DNA of 64,000 bases from CAZWUK01 sp964636685 (GTDB taxonomy: Bacteria > Bacillota > Clostridia > Christensenellales > CAG-138). Below are positions 7,434 through 15,781 of this stretch, in pieces. A program made the translations under genes and the position numbers. The notes below the pieces were generated by a model. That model was not told the DNA's origin. It saw only the letters and a program-made list of their open reading frames with translations, and ran no database searches. Numbering within the stretch: position 1 is the stretch's first letter; each line of letters begins with the position of its first letter. The stretch is from NCBI GenBank assembly GCA_964636685.1, contig CAZWUK010000001.1:1-64000 (forward strand), written 5' to 3'.

Positions 7434-9208
7434 AGTTCCTCCAGCTCCCGCTTATGCTGTTTTCTCTTGCGAATCAAGAGCGCTGCCGCCGTTCCAACGC
7501 CCGCGACGCCAACGCCGCCCGCCGTCCAACCGATCCAGCCGTTGCCGCCGCCGTTGTTCTCGGTGGCGCCGCCCTCTACCATGGGATCCGCTCCCTCGGA
7601 GACGCCCTCGGGGAAGGTCGGCTGTTCGTTGACCATCAGCTTGAAGGGCAGCCGTTCTTCCAGCTTGTCTCCGTACACGTTCTCATAGGAAACCACTACG
7701 GTGCCGTCGATCTCGCCGCCAACGTCCGTTTTGATATTGAAATCGGCGCGCATCGTGTTGCCGGAGGAAATATTGCCGCCAAAGTAGGTTTCCGCCATGG
7801 CAAGGCCTTGACCTTCAACGTCTATCATGCAGTTATAGATCGTCGATTTTCCCATATTATACAACGCGACCGCCATACCGGTGCTCTGCCCGACCCATGC
7901 TTCGTCGTATATGACGGGAGCGTCAAACTTGACGCGAATCCGCTGCTGTATGGGAATCGCAATACTCACGCTCACCGTATAGGAGGCTCTTGTTTTCGCG
8001 CCGTCATAGGCCATGGAGACAGCCATGGTATAGGCCTTGGCTTCCGCGCTCGGCACCGCTTGCAGCGCCATTGTTACCGTCGCCGTTTCGTTCTTGTTAA
8101 TACTGCCGACAAAGATGCTGTTGGAAGCGTTGTTGGTCGGAAGCACATTATTGCTTTCATCCACAATGCTCATCTGCATGTTCTTGACCATCTCGTATTC
8201 GGAGGTATTTTTCAGCTTCAAGGTCAGCGTGAAGGGTTCGCCGGCATAGAGCTTCTCTTCGCTGAAGGAAAAGCTCTCGATGATGACCTTCGGCGCGGAG
8301 CGGAACGAACTGCCGCCGCCACCGGTGCTCACCCGTTCGGGCTGAACGTTAAAGAGCATATTCACGCTGGTTTCTTCGAACGTCGTAGACGAAGGATCCA
8401 GCTTGTAGCGTACGGTGAACCCGATCTCCTTTGCGCCGGTTGACGCTTGCGCGTTTACGGTGAACGGGAACTGGAATGCATATACCCCGTTGGCGTCCAG
8501 AATGCCGCCGGTATTCGCGCAGCGGTTGACATAGCTGACCTGATCGATCACAAACGGGAATACGTTGGGATCCACGGAAATGATCGGTTCGATTTCAAGC
8601 GCATAGACCTTGCTCTTGATGCTCTTGATCGGCACGGTGAAGGTGACGCTCTCCTTGTTGCGCGCACCAAGTACCTTGGCGCTGGCGTCCAGCTGCACGT
8701 ATTCGTCGCCGCCAAAGTCGACTGTTCCGGAGCTTGAAGAACCGGGGTCGGCCGTCACATTGATCTGCACGCTGGCAGGACTGATATTTGCGACGGTATT
8801 GGCCGTTCCGGCGGTATCGGTATACGTCACTTTAAACTGCACGTTCTTGATGCCGGCAGTCGCCGTGCCTTTTGTTACAAGATCAAAGCTCGCTTTTTTT
8901 GTACCGTCTGCACTGCCGAGGCTCGTAATCGAGCTGTTGGTTATCACGGACGCCGCCAAATCAAAGGTGCTCGCGTCCAGATTCAATAGTTCCACCACAA
9001 CGTTTGAGACGCTCTTTGCGGTGTCGCTGCCGCTGTAAGCAAGGGGAATCTCCACCTTCACGGTTCCGCCCGCCGCAACGGTCGGCTGCGTGTAGGAAGC
9101 CGACACCATCTTGACTTCGTCGTTTGCCGCGAATGCAATGCCGCTCAAGCCTGCCAGCATTGTCAGCGCCGCGGTCAGCGCAATGATCTGTTTCCATACG
9201 TTACGCAT
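7430..9208 (-). CDS. Secreted CARDB/COG1361-like protein with C-terminal membrane anchor
   Basis: A 592-residue extracellular protein. It starts with a signal peptide (MRNVWKQIIALTAALTML... ending AFAAN), followed by repeated beta-sandwich segments with the CARDB/COG1361 pattern (phrases such as GEPFTLTLKLKNTSEYEMVKN and GQSTGMAVALYNMGKSTIYN), then a Gly/Asn-rich linker, one transmembrane helix near residues 562-582 and a basic tail RKRKQHKRELEEL. Start 9208 is preferred over an upstream in-frame codon because the signal peptide begins there and GGAG lies 10 bases upstream. The gene overlaps the ATPase gene by 8 bases and the permease gene by 4, so it is tightly embedded in the transporter operon and is probably the external partner of that transporter. 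Confidence 0.85.
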   Translation of the reverse strand: MRNVWKQIIALTAALTMLAGLSGIAFAANDEVKMVSASYTQPTVAAGGTVKVEIPLAYSGSDTAKSVSNVVVELLNLDASTFDLAASVITNSSITSLGSADGTKKASFDLVTKGTATAGIKNVQFKVTYTDTAGTANTVANISPASVQINVTADPGSSSSGTVDFGGDEYVQLDASAKVLGARNKESVTFTVPIKSIKSKVYALEIEPIISVDPNVFPFVIDQVSYVNRCANTGGILDANGVYAFQFPFTVNAQASTGAKEIGFTVRYKLDPSSTTFEETSVNMLFNVQPERVSTGGGGSSFRSAPKVIIESFSFSEEKLYAGEPFTLTLKLKNTSEYEMVKNMQMSIVDESNNVLPTNNASNSIFVGSINKNETATVTMALQAVPSAEAKAYTMAVSMAYDGAKTRASYTVSVSIAIPIQQRIRVKFDAPVIYDEAWVGQSTGMAVALYNMGKSTIYNCMIDVEGQGLAMAETYFGGNISSGNTMRADFNIKTDVGGEIDGTVVVSYENVYGDKLEERLPFKLMVNEQPTFPEGVSEGADPMVEGGATENNGGGNGWIGWTAGGVGVAGVGTAAALLIRKRKQHKRELEEL

Positions 9209-9950
9209 TTTCTTTGTTCTCCTTTGGTTCTCCAATTTGTTGATCCTTATGATGATCGTTCCTGTGAATGTCCACGATTCTGCCATCCAGCAGATTGATG
9301 ATGGTATCGCAGTATTCCGCCATGTGCGGGTCGTGCGTCACCATAATCAGGGTCTTTTTTTTCTTCCGCGCCACGTCGCAGATCATTTGCATGACCTCGT
9401 CGGACGTTTTGGAATCCAGATTTCCTGTCGGTTCGTCCGCGAAAACAATGTCGGGATTGGCGACAAGCGCTCTTGCGATACCAACGCGCTGCTGCTGTCC
9501 GCCGCTCATCTGCGCGGGCTTGTGCTTCATGTGAGACTCCAGTCCCACCGCCGTGAGAATGTCGGTTGCCATCTTGTTTCGCTTTGCCCTGAATACGCCG
9601 CGAAACGACAACGGGAATGCCACGTTTTCCAGCGCGGTATAATAAGGCATGAGGTTAAACGACTGGAAGATGAACCCGACGTGCTTTTGCCGAAAAAGGA
9701 TCAGCTCGCTTTGATTCATTTTCTCCAGATGCTGCTTTGCAATGACGATTTCGCCGGAGGTGCAGCCCTCCAGCCCCGCGAGAAGATTCAGCAGCGTGGA
9801 TTTTCCCGAGCCGGAGCGTCCGATAATGCAGCACAGCTCGCCGGAGCGGATGGTGAGATCGACGCCGCGCAGCGCGTTTATGTCCACCGATCCGACATGA
9901 TAGACCTTGGTCACATTGCGCATTTCGATCATAGGTGTTTGTTGTTCCAT
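9201..9950 (-). CDS. MacB/LolD-type ABC transporter ATP-binding protein
   Basis: A 249-residue ATPase of the LolD/MacB/FtsE group. Walker A is GRSGSGKST, the Q-loop is FIFQSFNLMPYYTALENV, the signature is MSGGQQQRVGIARAL, Walker B is IVFADEPTGNLDS and the H-loop is TLIMVTHDPHMAE, all intact. The FQSFNLMP and EPTGNLDS wording is typical of this group. It should drive the FtsX-type permease at 6158-7433. The start at 9950 has GGGGGA four bases upstream; a longer reading to 10211 has no site and would cross into the divergent promoter region. It is the first gene of the three-gene operon. Confidence 0.93.
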   Translation of the reverse strand: MEQQTPMIEMRNVTKVYHVGSVDINALRGVDLTIRSGELCCIIGRSGSGKSTLLNLLAGLEGCTSGEIVIAKQHLEKMNQSELILFRQKHVGFIFQSFNLMPYYTALENVAFPLSFRGVFRAKRNKMATDILTAVGLESHMKHKPAQMSGGQQQRVGIARALVANPDIVFADEPTGNLDSKTSDEVMQMICDVARKKKKTLIMVTHDPHMAEYCDTIINLLDGRIVDIHRNDHHKDQQIGEPKENKENA

Positions 9951-10016
9951 AGTTCCCCCTGTCAGGACTATTTTTGGGTCTTGCATAATGATAACACGAA
10001 ATAGTGATGCGAATAG

Positions 10017-10045
10017 TTGCAACGATCTTAAGATTTTGCTAAAAT
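10017..10045 (+). promoter_or_regulatory. Sigma-A promoter for the RsmF-like gene
   Basis: TTGCAA, 17-base spacer, TAAAAT; transcription would start near 10052, about 65 bases before the TTG start codon. Confidence 0.6.
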
Positions 10046-10117
10046 TGCTCCATTCCAAATGATATTTGCTGAAAACCGGTGGATGCGGTCGTTTTTTCAC
10101 CGTCTGGAGGGTCAATC

Positions 10118-11404
10118 TTGAAGGTTTTGCCGGAAGCGTTTCTGACACGGATGCAGTCGCAGCTGGGTGCGGCGTTTTCCGCCTATCTTGCCGCCATGGA
10201 GCAATCCCCAAAGCGCGCGCTTCGCGTCAACACGCTCAAAATTTTGCCGAAGGACTTTGCTTCGTGCGTTGATTTTCCGCTGTCGCCTACCGGACTCACG
10301 CCGGAAAGCTTTTTTGTACCGGACGACGTTGCGGTCGGACGGCATCCTTTGCATGCGGCTGGGCTTTTTTATATGCAGGAGCCTTCCGCGCAAATGCCCG
10401 TATCGCTCCTGACGCTTCATCCCGGCATGGCGGTGCTGGATTTATGCGCCGCGCCCGGCGGAAAATCCGGACAGATTGCCGCGGCGCTCGGAAAAAAGGG
10501 ACTCCTTGTGTCCAATGAGCCGATCGCTTCCCGCGCCAATGTTTTAATGTATAACCTGGAGCGCATGGGCGTTGCAAACGGCATGGTTACTTCCATGTAT
10601 CCCGACGCGCTGTGCCGGATAACGGAAGGCTTTTTTGACGCGGTGGTCGTTGACGCGCCTTGTTCCGGCGAAGGGATGTTTCGAAAGGACGACAGCGCCG
10701 TCACGGATTGGTCGCCGTCGCATGTCGCCGCCTGCGCCGCAAGACAAAGGCAAATTCTTGCGGCAGCCCAGCTGGCGGTAAAGCCGGGCGGTCAGCTGTT
10801 GTACTCCACCTGCACGTTTTCGCAGGCGGAGAACGAGGATATGGCAGCTTGGTTTCTATCCGCCTATCCCGCATTTCGTCTAGTCACGACCCGCCGGATG
10901 TATCCGCACGATTCCATTGGAGAAGGACAGTTTGCGGCGCTCTTTATCCGCGATGGCGCGCTCTCACCCTCCCGTTGCGGCATTCGGGCAGAAAAGCCCT
11001 GCGCACCGTTTCAGGCGTTTTGCAGGGAGAGCATGTCCACCGTCCCGTCACAGGAAACGCGGGAACTACCCGACGGACGCGTGCTGCTGCTGCCGGAAAT
11101 TTTGCCGTTCGGCTGGGAAAAGCTGCATGTCCTGCGCTGCGGCGTTCTTGCGGGAGAAGTGAAAAAAAAGTGCTTTTTTCCCGATCACGCTCTGTTTCTC
11201 TCCCTCCCTGCCGATGCTTTTTTGCGCACGGTGGAATTGACCGGCGCACAGCTTGCCGCTTACTATGCAGGCGAGGTGTTGCCGTGCGACCCACAGCTTT
11301 CCGGCTGGTGCGCCGTCAGCGTGCGGGGCTATTGCACCGGTTTTGCCAAGGCGGTTGACGGACAGTTGAAAAATCACTATCCCAAGGGGCTTCGGACACG
11401 TTAA
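10118..11404 (+). CDS. RsmF/RsmB-like rRNA cytosine-C5 methyltransferase (NOL1/NOP2/Sun family)
   Basis: A 428-residue SAM-dependent m5C RNA methyltransferase. SAM-binding motif DLCAAPGGKSGQ begins at residue 108; the two cysteines of the NOL1/Sun mechanism are in DAPCSGEGMF (C182) and STCTFSQAENE (C232). The C-terminal third contains a region like the RsmF/PUA-type RNA-binding extension (GCDPQLSGW-like segment near the end). It should methylate 16S rRNA or a tRNA; which site cannot be told. The start is a TTG at 10118, seven bases after GGAGG; an ATG 39 bases upstream has no ribosome site. It is a single-gene unit ended by the hairpin at 11444. Confidence 0.9.
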   Translation: MKVLPEAFLTRMQSQLGAAFSAYLAAMEQSPKRALRVNTLKILPKDFASCVDFPLSPTGLTPESFFVPDDVAVGRHPLHAAGLFYMQEPSAQMPVSLLTLHPGMAVLDLCAAPGGKSGQIAAALGKKGLLVSNEPIASRANVLMYNLERMGVANGMVTSMYPDALCRITEGFFDAVVVDAPCSGEGMFRKDDSAVTDWSPSHVAACAARQRQILAAAQLAVKPGGQLLYSTCTFSQAENEDMAAWFLSAYPAFRLVTTRRMYPHDSIGEGQFAALFIRDGALSPSRCGIRAEKPCAPFQAFCRESMSTVPSQETRELPDGRVLLLPEILPFGWEKLHVLRCGVLAGEVKKKCFFPDHALFLSLPADAFLRTVELTGAQLAAYYAGEVLPCDPQLSGWCAVSVRGYCTGFAKAVDGQLKNHYPKGLRTR

Positions 11405-11443
11405 GCACGCCCGTATTTTCTGATACCGTGCACCTCCCGACAC

Positions 11444-11482
11444 AAAAGCCGCCGCGCAGTAAATTTGCGCAGCGGCTTTTTG
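11444..11482. terminator. Bidirectional terminator
   Basis: Arms aaaagccgc...cgca and tgcg...gcggcttttt, with A and T runs at either side, between two convergent genes. Confidence 0.85.
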
Positions 11483-11495
11483 GTCGATTGTGCGT

Positions 11496-12728
11496 TCAGT
11501 TTCCAAGCAGCAGCACCGTCACATCGTTGACGTTGGTTCCCGTCGGGCCGGTAAACAGCAGACCGCCGCATTTTTGCAGCGCATGGTAGGCGTCGTTCTT
11601 TTCGAGCGCTTCAAAGACGCAGACGCCCTCTGCTTTCAATATTTCGCAGGTGGCCCCGTCCACATAGCCGCCCGCAGCGTCCGTCGGCCCGTCCGTTCCG
11701 TCTGACCCCAGCGAAAACAGCGCGGTGTTTTTCAACCCGCGAATGCCGCAGGCGGCAGAAAGCGCAAGCTCCTGATTGCGTCCGCCAAGCCCGTCGCCCT
11801 TGAGATGCACCACCGTTTCACCGCCGACGATCAAGGCAAGCTTTTCCCCGCTCTTGCGCCGGAACCGGGCAATCGCGGCCAAAAACGCGCCCGCCTCGCG
11901 CGCCTCACAGTCCATTGAATCGGTCAATATCTCCGTCGCATAGCCGAGCTCTTCCGCCGCGTCGGCCGCCGCAAGACACAGCTGCCGCACGCTTCCTGTC
12001 ACTACAGACTCCACATTGTCGAGACGTTTTGGCGTCTCCACAAGCAGCAGCCGGCGCATTTCCTCTGTCAGATCCAGTTGATACCGATCGACGATTGCCG
12101 CCGCGTCCCCGGCGGTACTGCTGTCGATATAGGCGGGGCCGGAGGCAATCATATCCAACGGATCTCCGATGATATCCGACAGGACGACGGAAAATACCTT
12201 CGCCGGGGCACAGTGCAGCGCGAACCTGCCGCCCTTGACCTTGGAAAAGCGTTTGCGTACGGTGTTCATTTCCACAATGTCCGCGCCGCAGGCAAGCAGC
12301 TGCTTTGTCAAGTCGGCGCTTTCCTCCGGACGAATATTCGGCGCTTCAAACAGCGCGGAACCGCCGCCGGAGAGCAAGAACAGCACCGTATCGTCAGCAG
12401 TCAGTCCCCCGGTCATGCGCAGCGCCGCCTCGGTAGCGGCAAACGAGTTTTGATCCGGCACCGGATGCGCCGCTTCATAGATTGTAACGCCGTCAATATT
12501 CCCCATTGCGTGTCCGTACTTGGTAATCACAACGCCGCAGGTGATTCTGTCGCCCAGCACGCGTTTTGCCGCGGCGCCCATCGCCCATGCGGCTTTCCCG
12601 ACCGCGATCAGGATCAGCTTTCCACCGCCAAACTGTCGATGTGCCAGCGCGCGCTCCACCGCCGCGTCCGGCTGCACCGCCGCGAGAATCTTCTTTATCA
12701 TATAGTCGCTGTCCTGCCGCAATCTCAT
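11496..12728 (-). CDS. Glycerate 2-kinase (GckA/TtuD, MOFRL family)
   Basis: A 410-residue enzyme of the DUF4147/MOFRL glycerate kinase family, which phosphorylates D-glycerate to 2-phosphoglycerate. Family marks are IAVGKAAWAMGAAA near the N-terminus, the LLSGGGSALFEAP nucleotide/phosphate loop, TVRKRFSKVKGGRFA and, in the MOFRL domain, GGETVVHLKGDGLGGRNQELAL followed by SLGSDGTDGPTDAAGG. The start at 12728 is chosen because GGAGG lies eight bases before it; the in-frame ATG at 12743 actually contains that ribosome site. It is a single-gene unit with a weak promoter candidate upstream. In purine/ureide-fermenting anaerobes glycerate kinase acts downstream of glyoxylate, but linkage to the distant gene train at 28.7-40 kb is only a possibility. 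Confidence 0.9.
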   Translation of the reverse strand: MRLRQDSDYMIKKILAAVQPDAAVERALAHRQFGGGKLILIAVGKAAWAMGAAAKRVLGDRITCGVVITKYGHAMGNIDGVTIYEAAHPVPDQNSFAATEAALRMTGGLTADDTVLFLLSGGGSALFEAPNIRPEESADLTKQLLACGADIVEMNTVRKRFSKVKGGRFALHCAPAKVFSVVLSDIIGDPLDMIASGPAYIDSSTAGDAAAIVDRYQLDLTEEMRRLLLVETPKRLDNVESVVTGSVRQLCLAAADAAEELGYATEILTDSMDCEAREAGAFLAAIARFRRKSGEKLALIVGGETVVHLKGDGLGGRNQELALSAACGIRGLKNTALFSLGSDGTDGPTDAAGGYVDGATCEILKAEGVCVFEALEKNDAYHALQKCGGLLFTGPTGTNVNDVTVLLLGN

Positions 12729-12823
12729 ACGTTTTTCCTCCATCGTGCGTGCAATCCGTTTCCCAGAATATAATTACCGTGTCAAAAAGGCGCCTTTCGT
12801 CGAAAAAATTAAAATACACCTAG

Positions 12824-12832
12824 AGTATAGCA
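12824..12832 (-). promoter_or_regulatory. Extended -10 promoter candidate for the glycerate kinase gene
   Basis: TGC followed by TATACT on the minus strand, about 95 bases upstream of the start, with no convincing -35 box. Confidence 0.35.
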
Positions 12833-12933
12833 TGTTTTATAGCAATTCCTCTGTTTTTTTTATTCTGATATTCGTGTCCCCCGCGGAGCATCCCTCGCCC
12901 GCGTAACGCAAGCGTCGAAGCTTACAGCGCGAC

Positions 12934-12966
12934 CAAAGGGCCTCCGAGCGATTCGAAAGCCCTTTT
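12934..12966 (-). terminator. Hairpin downstream of the VWA lipoprotein gene
   Basis: Imperfect inverted repeat aaagggc...gga(g)gccctt with a short T run on the minus strand, 60-90 bases past the stop of the VWA gene. The rest of 12833-13025 shows no gene. Confidence 0.5.
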
Positions 12967-13025
12967 CCCATACCTATAAGAGGTGGCGCTCCACCCTCTG
13001 GCCGTCCGCGCCGCTCCTGATTGCT

Positions 13026-14585
13026 TCACCCCAGACGGCTTGCCTGTCGAACCAGATACAGAAGCTCGTCGGTGTACGGATCCTCTGTAATGCCCTCGAT
13101 CGCCTTGAGTTGCGCCTCCACAGTCGCATAGGTTGCCGTACCCGCGTATTTTGACTCGGAAAGCAGCATCCCAAACTGCGCAACCGCCGAGGCCAGCGTC
13201 ATATTGCGCGACATGGTTTGCGTAACCGCCGAATTGTCCACCGGTCGGGTGATGCGCTGGCTTTCCGTTCCCGTTGGCTCTTTATAGCGGATGTTGACCG
13301 TAAGCCATTCGGCGGAATTCGCCGGTTGCGATTGCTGATACTTCAAATCCACACCGTCGATCGGCTGCGCGGAGTCCGTTTTCGCGATCTCATACAGCGC
13401 TGTAACGCGATGTCCCGCGCCGATCTCTCCGGCGTCCTTGGTATCGTCCTCAAAATCCTCGGCGTTGAGCAGGCGGTTTTCGTAGCCGATCAGCCGGTAT
13501 CCCTTCACGATTGCGGGATTGAATTCGATTTGCAGCTTGACGTCCTTTGCGACCGTAAACAGCGTGCCGCCCATCTCCTCGATCAGTACCTTTTTTGCTT
13601 CCAGCGCGCTGTCGATATAGCTGTAATTGCCATTGCCATTGTCAGCAAGCGCTTCCAGCTTGTTGTCCTTGTAATTGCCAGTGCCAAAGCCCATCACGGA
13701 GAGAAATACGCCATCCTCGCGCTCCTTTTCCACAAGACGCGTCAGCTCGCCTTCGCTGGTCACGCCCACGTTGAGATCGCCGTCGGTCGCAAGGATGATG
13801 CGGTTATTGCCATCCTCGATAAAGTTCTCACGCGCAAGTGCATACGCCGTAGTGATGCCCTTGGAACCGGCGGTGCTCCCACCCGCCGTCAGATTCTCAA
13901 TCGCGTCCATGATCGTCTTTTTATCCGCGCCCGAAGCGCCGGACAGCACGACGCTGTCGCTGGAGGCATAGGTAACGATTGAGATGCGATCCTCCGCGCG
14001 GAGGTTTTCCGTTAAAAGAAGAAACGCGCGTTTGACAAGCGGCAGTTTATCGGCTTCGTCCATGGAGCCGGATACGTCGATCAAAAACACCAGATTGGAC
14101 GCGGGCAACGTCTCCGTCTTTGGCGAAACCGCCTGCAAACCGATCAAAAGCAGCTGTGTGTTTTCGTTCCACGGGCAGGGCGCGATCTCCGTCGTCACGG
14201 AAAACGGCGAACCGTCTGTCGGAGACGGATAATCATAGTGAAAATAATTCACCATCTCCTCAATGCGCACCGCATCGGGTACAACGCCGCTGCCGTCGGT
14301 CAGCATCCGGCGCACGTTTGCATAGGACGCGGTATCCACATCCGCAGAGAACGTAGAAAGCGGATTGTTTGCAACGGAGAGAAAGCGATTCTCCTCACGA
14401 TAGGCATACTCCTCCGTGTTCATGTCAGGAAAGCCTTCCGTCGGCGCGCACTCGCTTGCAACGCCATTCATTTGCGTAAAGTATTCTGTCGGTGAAAGAT
14501 CCTGTGCCGACTTTGGCGCGGCACACGCAGAAAAAAGTGCAATGAGCATTCCGGCGCTCAGCATTAGGGCAATGCGACGTTTCAT
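13026..14585 (-). CDS. VWA-domain lipoprotein (YfbK-like)
   Basis: A 519-residue surface lipoprotein. The signal peptide ends in a lipobox (LFSAC, lipid on C21). After a linker comes the von Willebrand factor N-terminal-type segment (SYANVRRMLTDG...VRIEEMVNYFHYDY) that precedes VWA domains in the YfbK group, then a VWA domain whose metal site is DVSGSMD, followed by LATDGDLNVGV, and a C-terminal DUF3520-like region. Members are thought to bind proteins or metals at the cell surface; no partner is encoded nearby. The start at 14585 has GGAGG seven bases upstream; longer readings lack a signal peptide at the N-terminus. A hairpin follows the gene. Confidence 0.9.
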   Translation of the reverse strand: MKRRIALMLSAGMLIALFSACAAPKSAQDLSPTEYFTQMNGVASECAPTEGFPDMNTEEYAYREENRFLSVANNPLSTFSADVDTASYANVRRMLTDGSGVVPDAVRIEEMVNYFHYDYPSPTDGSPFSVTTEIAPCPWNENTQLLLIGLQAVSPKTETLPASNLVFLIDVSGSMDEADKLPLVKRAFLLLTENLRAEDRISIVTYASSDSVVLSGASGADKKTIMDAIENLTAGGSTAGSKGITTAYALARENFIEDGNNRIILATDGDLNVGVTSEGELTRLVEKEREDGVFLSVMGFGTGNYKDNKLEALADNGNGNYSYIDSALEAKKVLIEEMGGTLFTVAKDVKLQIEFNPAIVKGYRLIGYENRLLNAEDFEDDTKDAGEIGAGHRVTALYEIAKTDSAQPIDGVDLKYQQSQPANSAEWLTVNIRYKEPTGTESQRITRPVDNSAVTQTMSRNMTLASAVAQFGMLLSESKYAGTATYATVEAQLKAIEGITEDPYTDELLYLVRQASRLG

Positions 14586-14683
14586 GATCGTTCCTCCTTT
14601 GTGCTTCTTACCCAGAACACCTGAAACTGGCGGAAAAGGTTGCATTTTCTAAAAAAACAGTTTGTCTGCCGCGAAACTGGCTC

Positions 14684-14713
14684 TTGACAAATTCCATACA
14701 GATAACATATATT
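14684..14713 (+). promoter_or_regulatory. Sigma-A promoter of the cysE-cysS operon
   Basis: TTGACA, 18-base spacer, TATATT. Transcription would start near 14720 and give a ~265-base leader containing the T-box. Confidence 0.8.
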
Positions 14714-14719
14714 GAATGT

Positions 14720-14968
14720 AATATCAAAAGGCATTGATTGGGAAAGAGTAGCCAAAAAGACGCTTTTTAGAGAAGATCGGTCGCCGGCTGAAAGCCGATT
14801 GAAAGCAATCTTTGGCAAAGTGCCTCCCATAGCCGCCGCCGGGAACCGTATGATGCAGTACCGGCCGCCGTTCGCCGCGTTAAGGCATGAAGCGGGACGG
14901 GATGGCCGTCCAAGAAAAGTGGAACCGCGAAGCACATTCGTCTTTTTGTGATGAATGCGCTTTTTTAT
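14720..14968 (+). ncRNA. T-box riboswitch leader, probably cysteine-specific
   Basis: The leader contains the T-box core AGTGGAACCGCG at 14918-14929, immediately followed by a terminator hairpin (gcacattcgtc / gatgaatgcgc) and T run at 14932-14967. In the first stem, ttggga (14737 onward) pairs with tccca near 14826 and gccaaa (14751) pairs with tttggc (14811); between them is an internal loop with AGAGTA on one side and AAAGTGCC on the other. TGC at 14821-14823 is in the specifier position, a cysteine codon. This fits the downstream serine acetyltransferase and cysteinyl-tRNA synthetase: uncharged tRNA-Cys should stabilise the antiterminator and switch the operon on when cysteine is low. The secondary structure was worked out by eye. 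Confidence 0.88.
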
Positions 14969-14987
14969 TTGCAGAATTGAGGTAACT

Positions 14988-15743
14988 ATGTTTGACACCT
15001 ATCGCAGCGATCTTGCCTGTGTGCTGGATCGCGATCCTGCCGCGAGAAACGCGGCGGAAGTAATATTTTGCTACCCGGGATTCCGAGCGGTGCGCAGCTA
15101 CCGCTTTGCGCATTTTCTCTATACGCACCACCTGCGCGCATTCGCGCGGCTGGCGTCGGAATGGTGCCGTTTCTTTACGGGTGTGGACATTCATCCTGCC
15201 GCTGTGATCGGCAAGCGGCTTTTCATCGACCATGCCATGGGCGTCGTCATCGGCGAAACCTGCGAAATCGGCGACGACGTAACGATCTACCAGGGCGCGA
15301 CGCTGGGCGGCACCGGCAAGGAAACCGGCAAGCGCCACCCGACGCTGGGGAGCCACGTCATGGTCTCCGCGGGCGCCGCGGTGCTGGGCCCTGTGACCGT
15401 TGGCGATTATGCAAAGATCGGCGCGGGCGCGGTCGTGCTCAAGGACGTTCCGCCGTGTGCGACCGTCGTCGGCGTTCCCGGACAGGTCGTGCGTCTCAAC
15501 AACTGTCCGCACAACTGCGGTCGTGTTCCCACGTGCGAGGGCGACAAAAAACTCTGTGGAGAGCGGGAGCACTGCCCCGCGCTGGAAAACGGGCGGGTCA
15601 GGAGCGGCGTCGGCGAGGCGGGCGTCGATCTGGATCAGGTGCATCTGCCCGATCCCGTACAGCAGCAGCTCAACGTGCTGCTATCCCGCATTGAAGCGCT
15701 CGAAGCACAGCAAAACATCGATAAAACGCCCCAAGACAGATAA
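14988..15743 (+). CDS. cysE: Serine O-acetyltransferase
   Basis: A 251-residue enzyme that makes O-acetylserine from serine and acetyl-CoA, the first step of cysteine synthesis. The hexapeptide-repeat left-handed beta-helix is clear (IHPAAVIGKRLFIDHAMGVV, then ETCEIGDDVTIYQGATLGG with the catalytic His/Asp region and GAGAVVLKDVP). Unusually, the C-terminal part carries five cysteines in 24 residues (C173, C177, C183, C190, C196), with an acidic ~55-residue tail; ordinary CysE C-termini bind feedback-inhibiting cysteine but are not Cys-rich. The start has GAGG five bases upstream. It is controlled by the T-box leader and followed 38 bases later by cysS. Confidence 0.93.
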   Translation: MFDTYRSDLACVLDRDPAARNAAEVIFCYPGFRAVRSYRFAHFLYTHHLRAFARLASEWCRFFTGVDIHPAAVIGKRLFIDHAMGVVIGETCEIGDDVTIYQGATLGGTGKETGKRHPTLGSHVMVSAGAAVLGPVTVGDYAKIGAGAVVLKDVPPCATVVGVPGQVVRLNNCPHNCGRVPTCEGDKKLCGEREHCPALENGRVRSGVGEAGVDLDQVHLPDPVQQQLNVLLSRIEALEAQQNIDKTPQDR

Positions 15744-15781
15744 GCTAAACCATGCTATAATCACTGTACCAGGAGGTTCAA

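Noticed and set aside
7454..8443. Plus-strand frame opposite the CARDB gene
   Set aside because: No ribosome site or domain and it lies entirely over a gene with signal peptide and membrane anchor.
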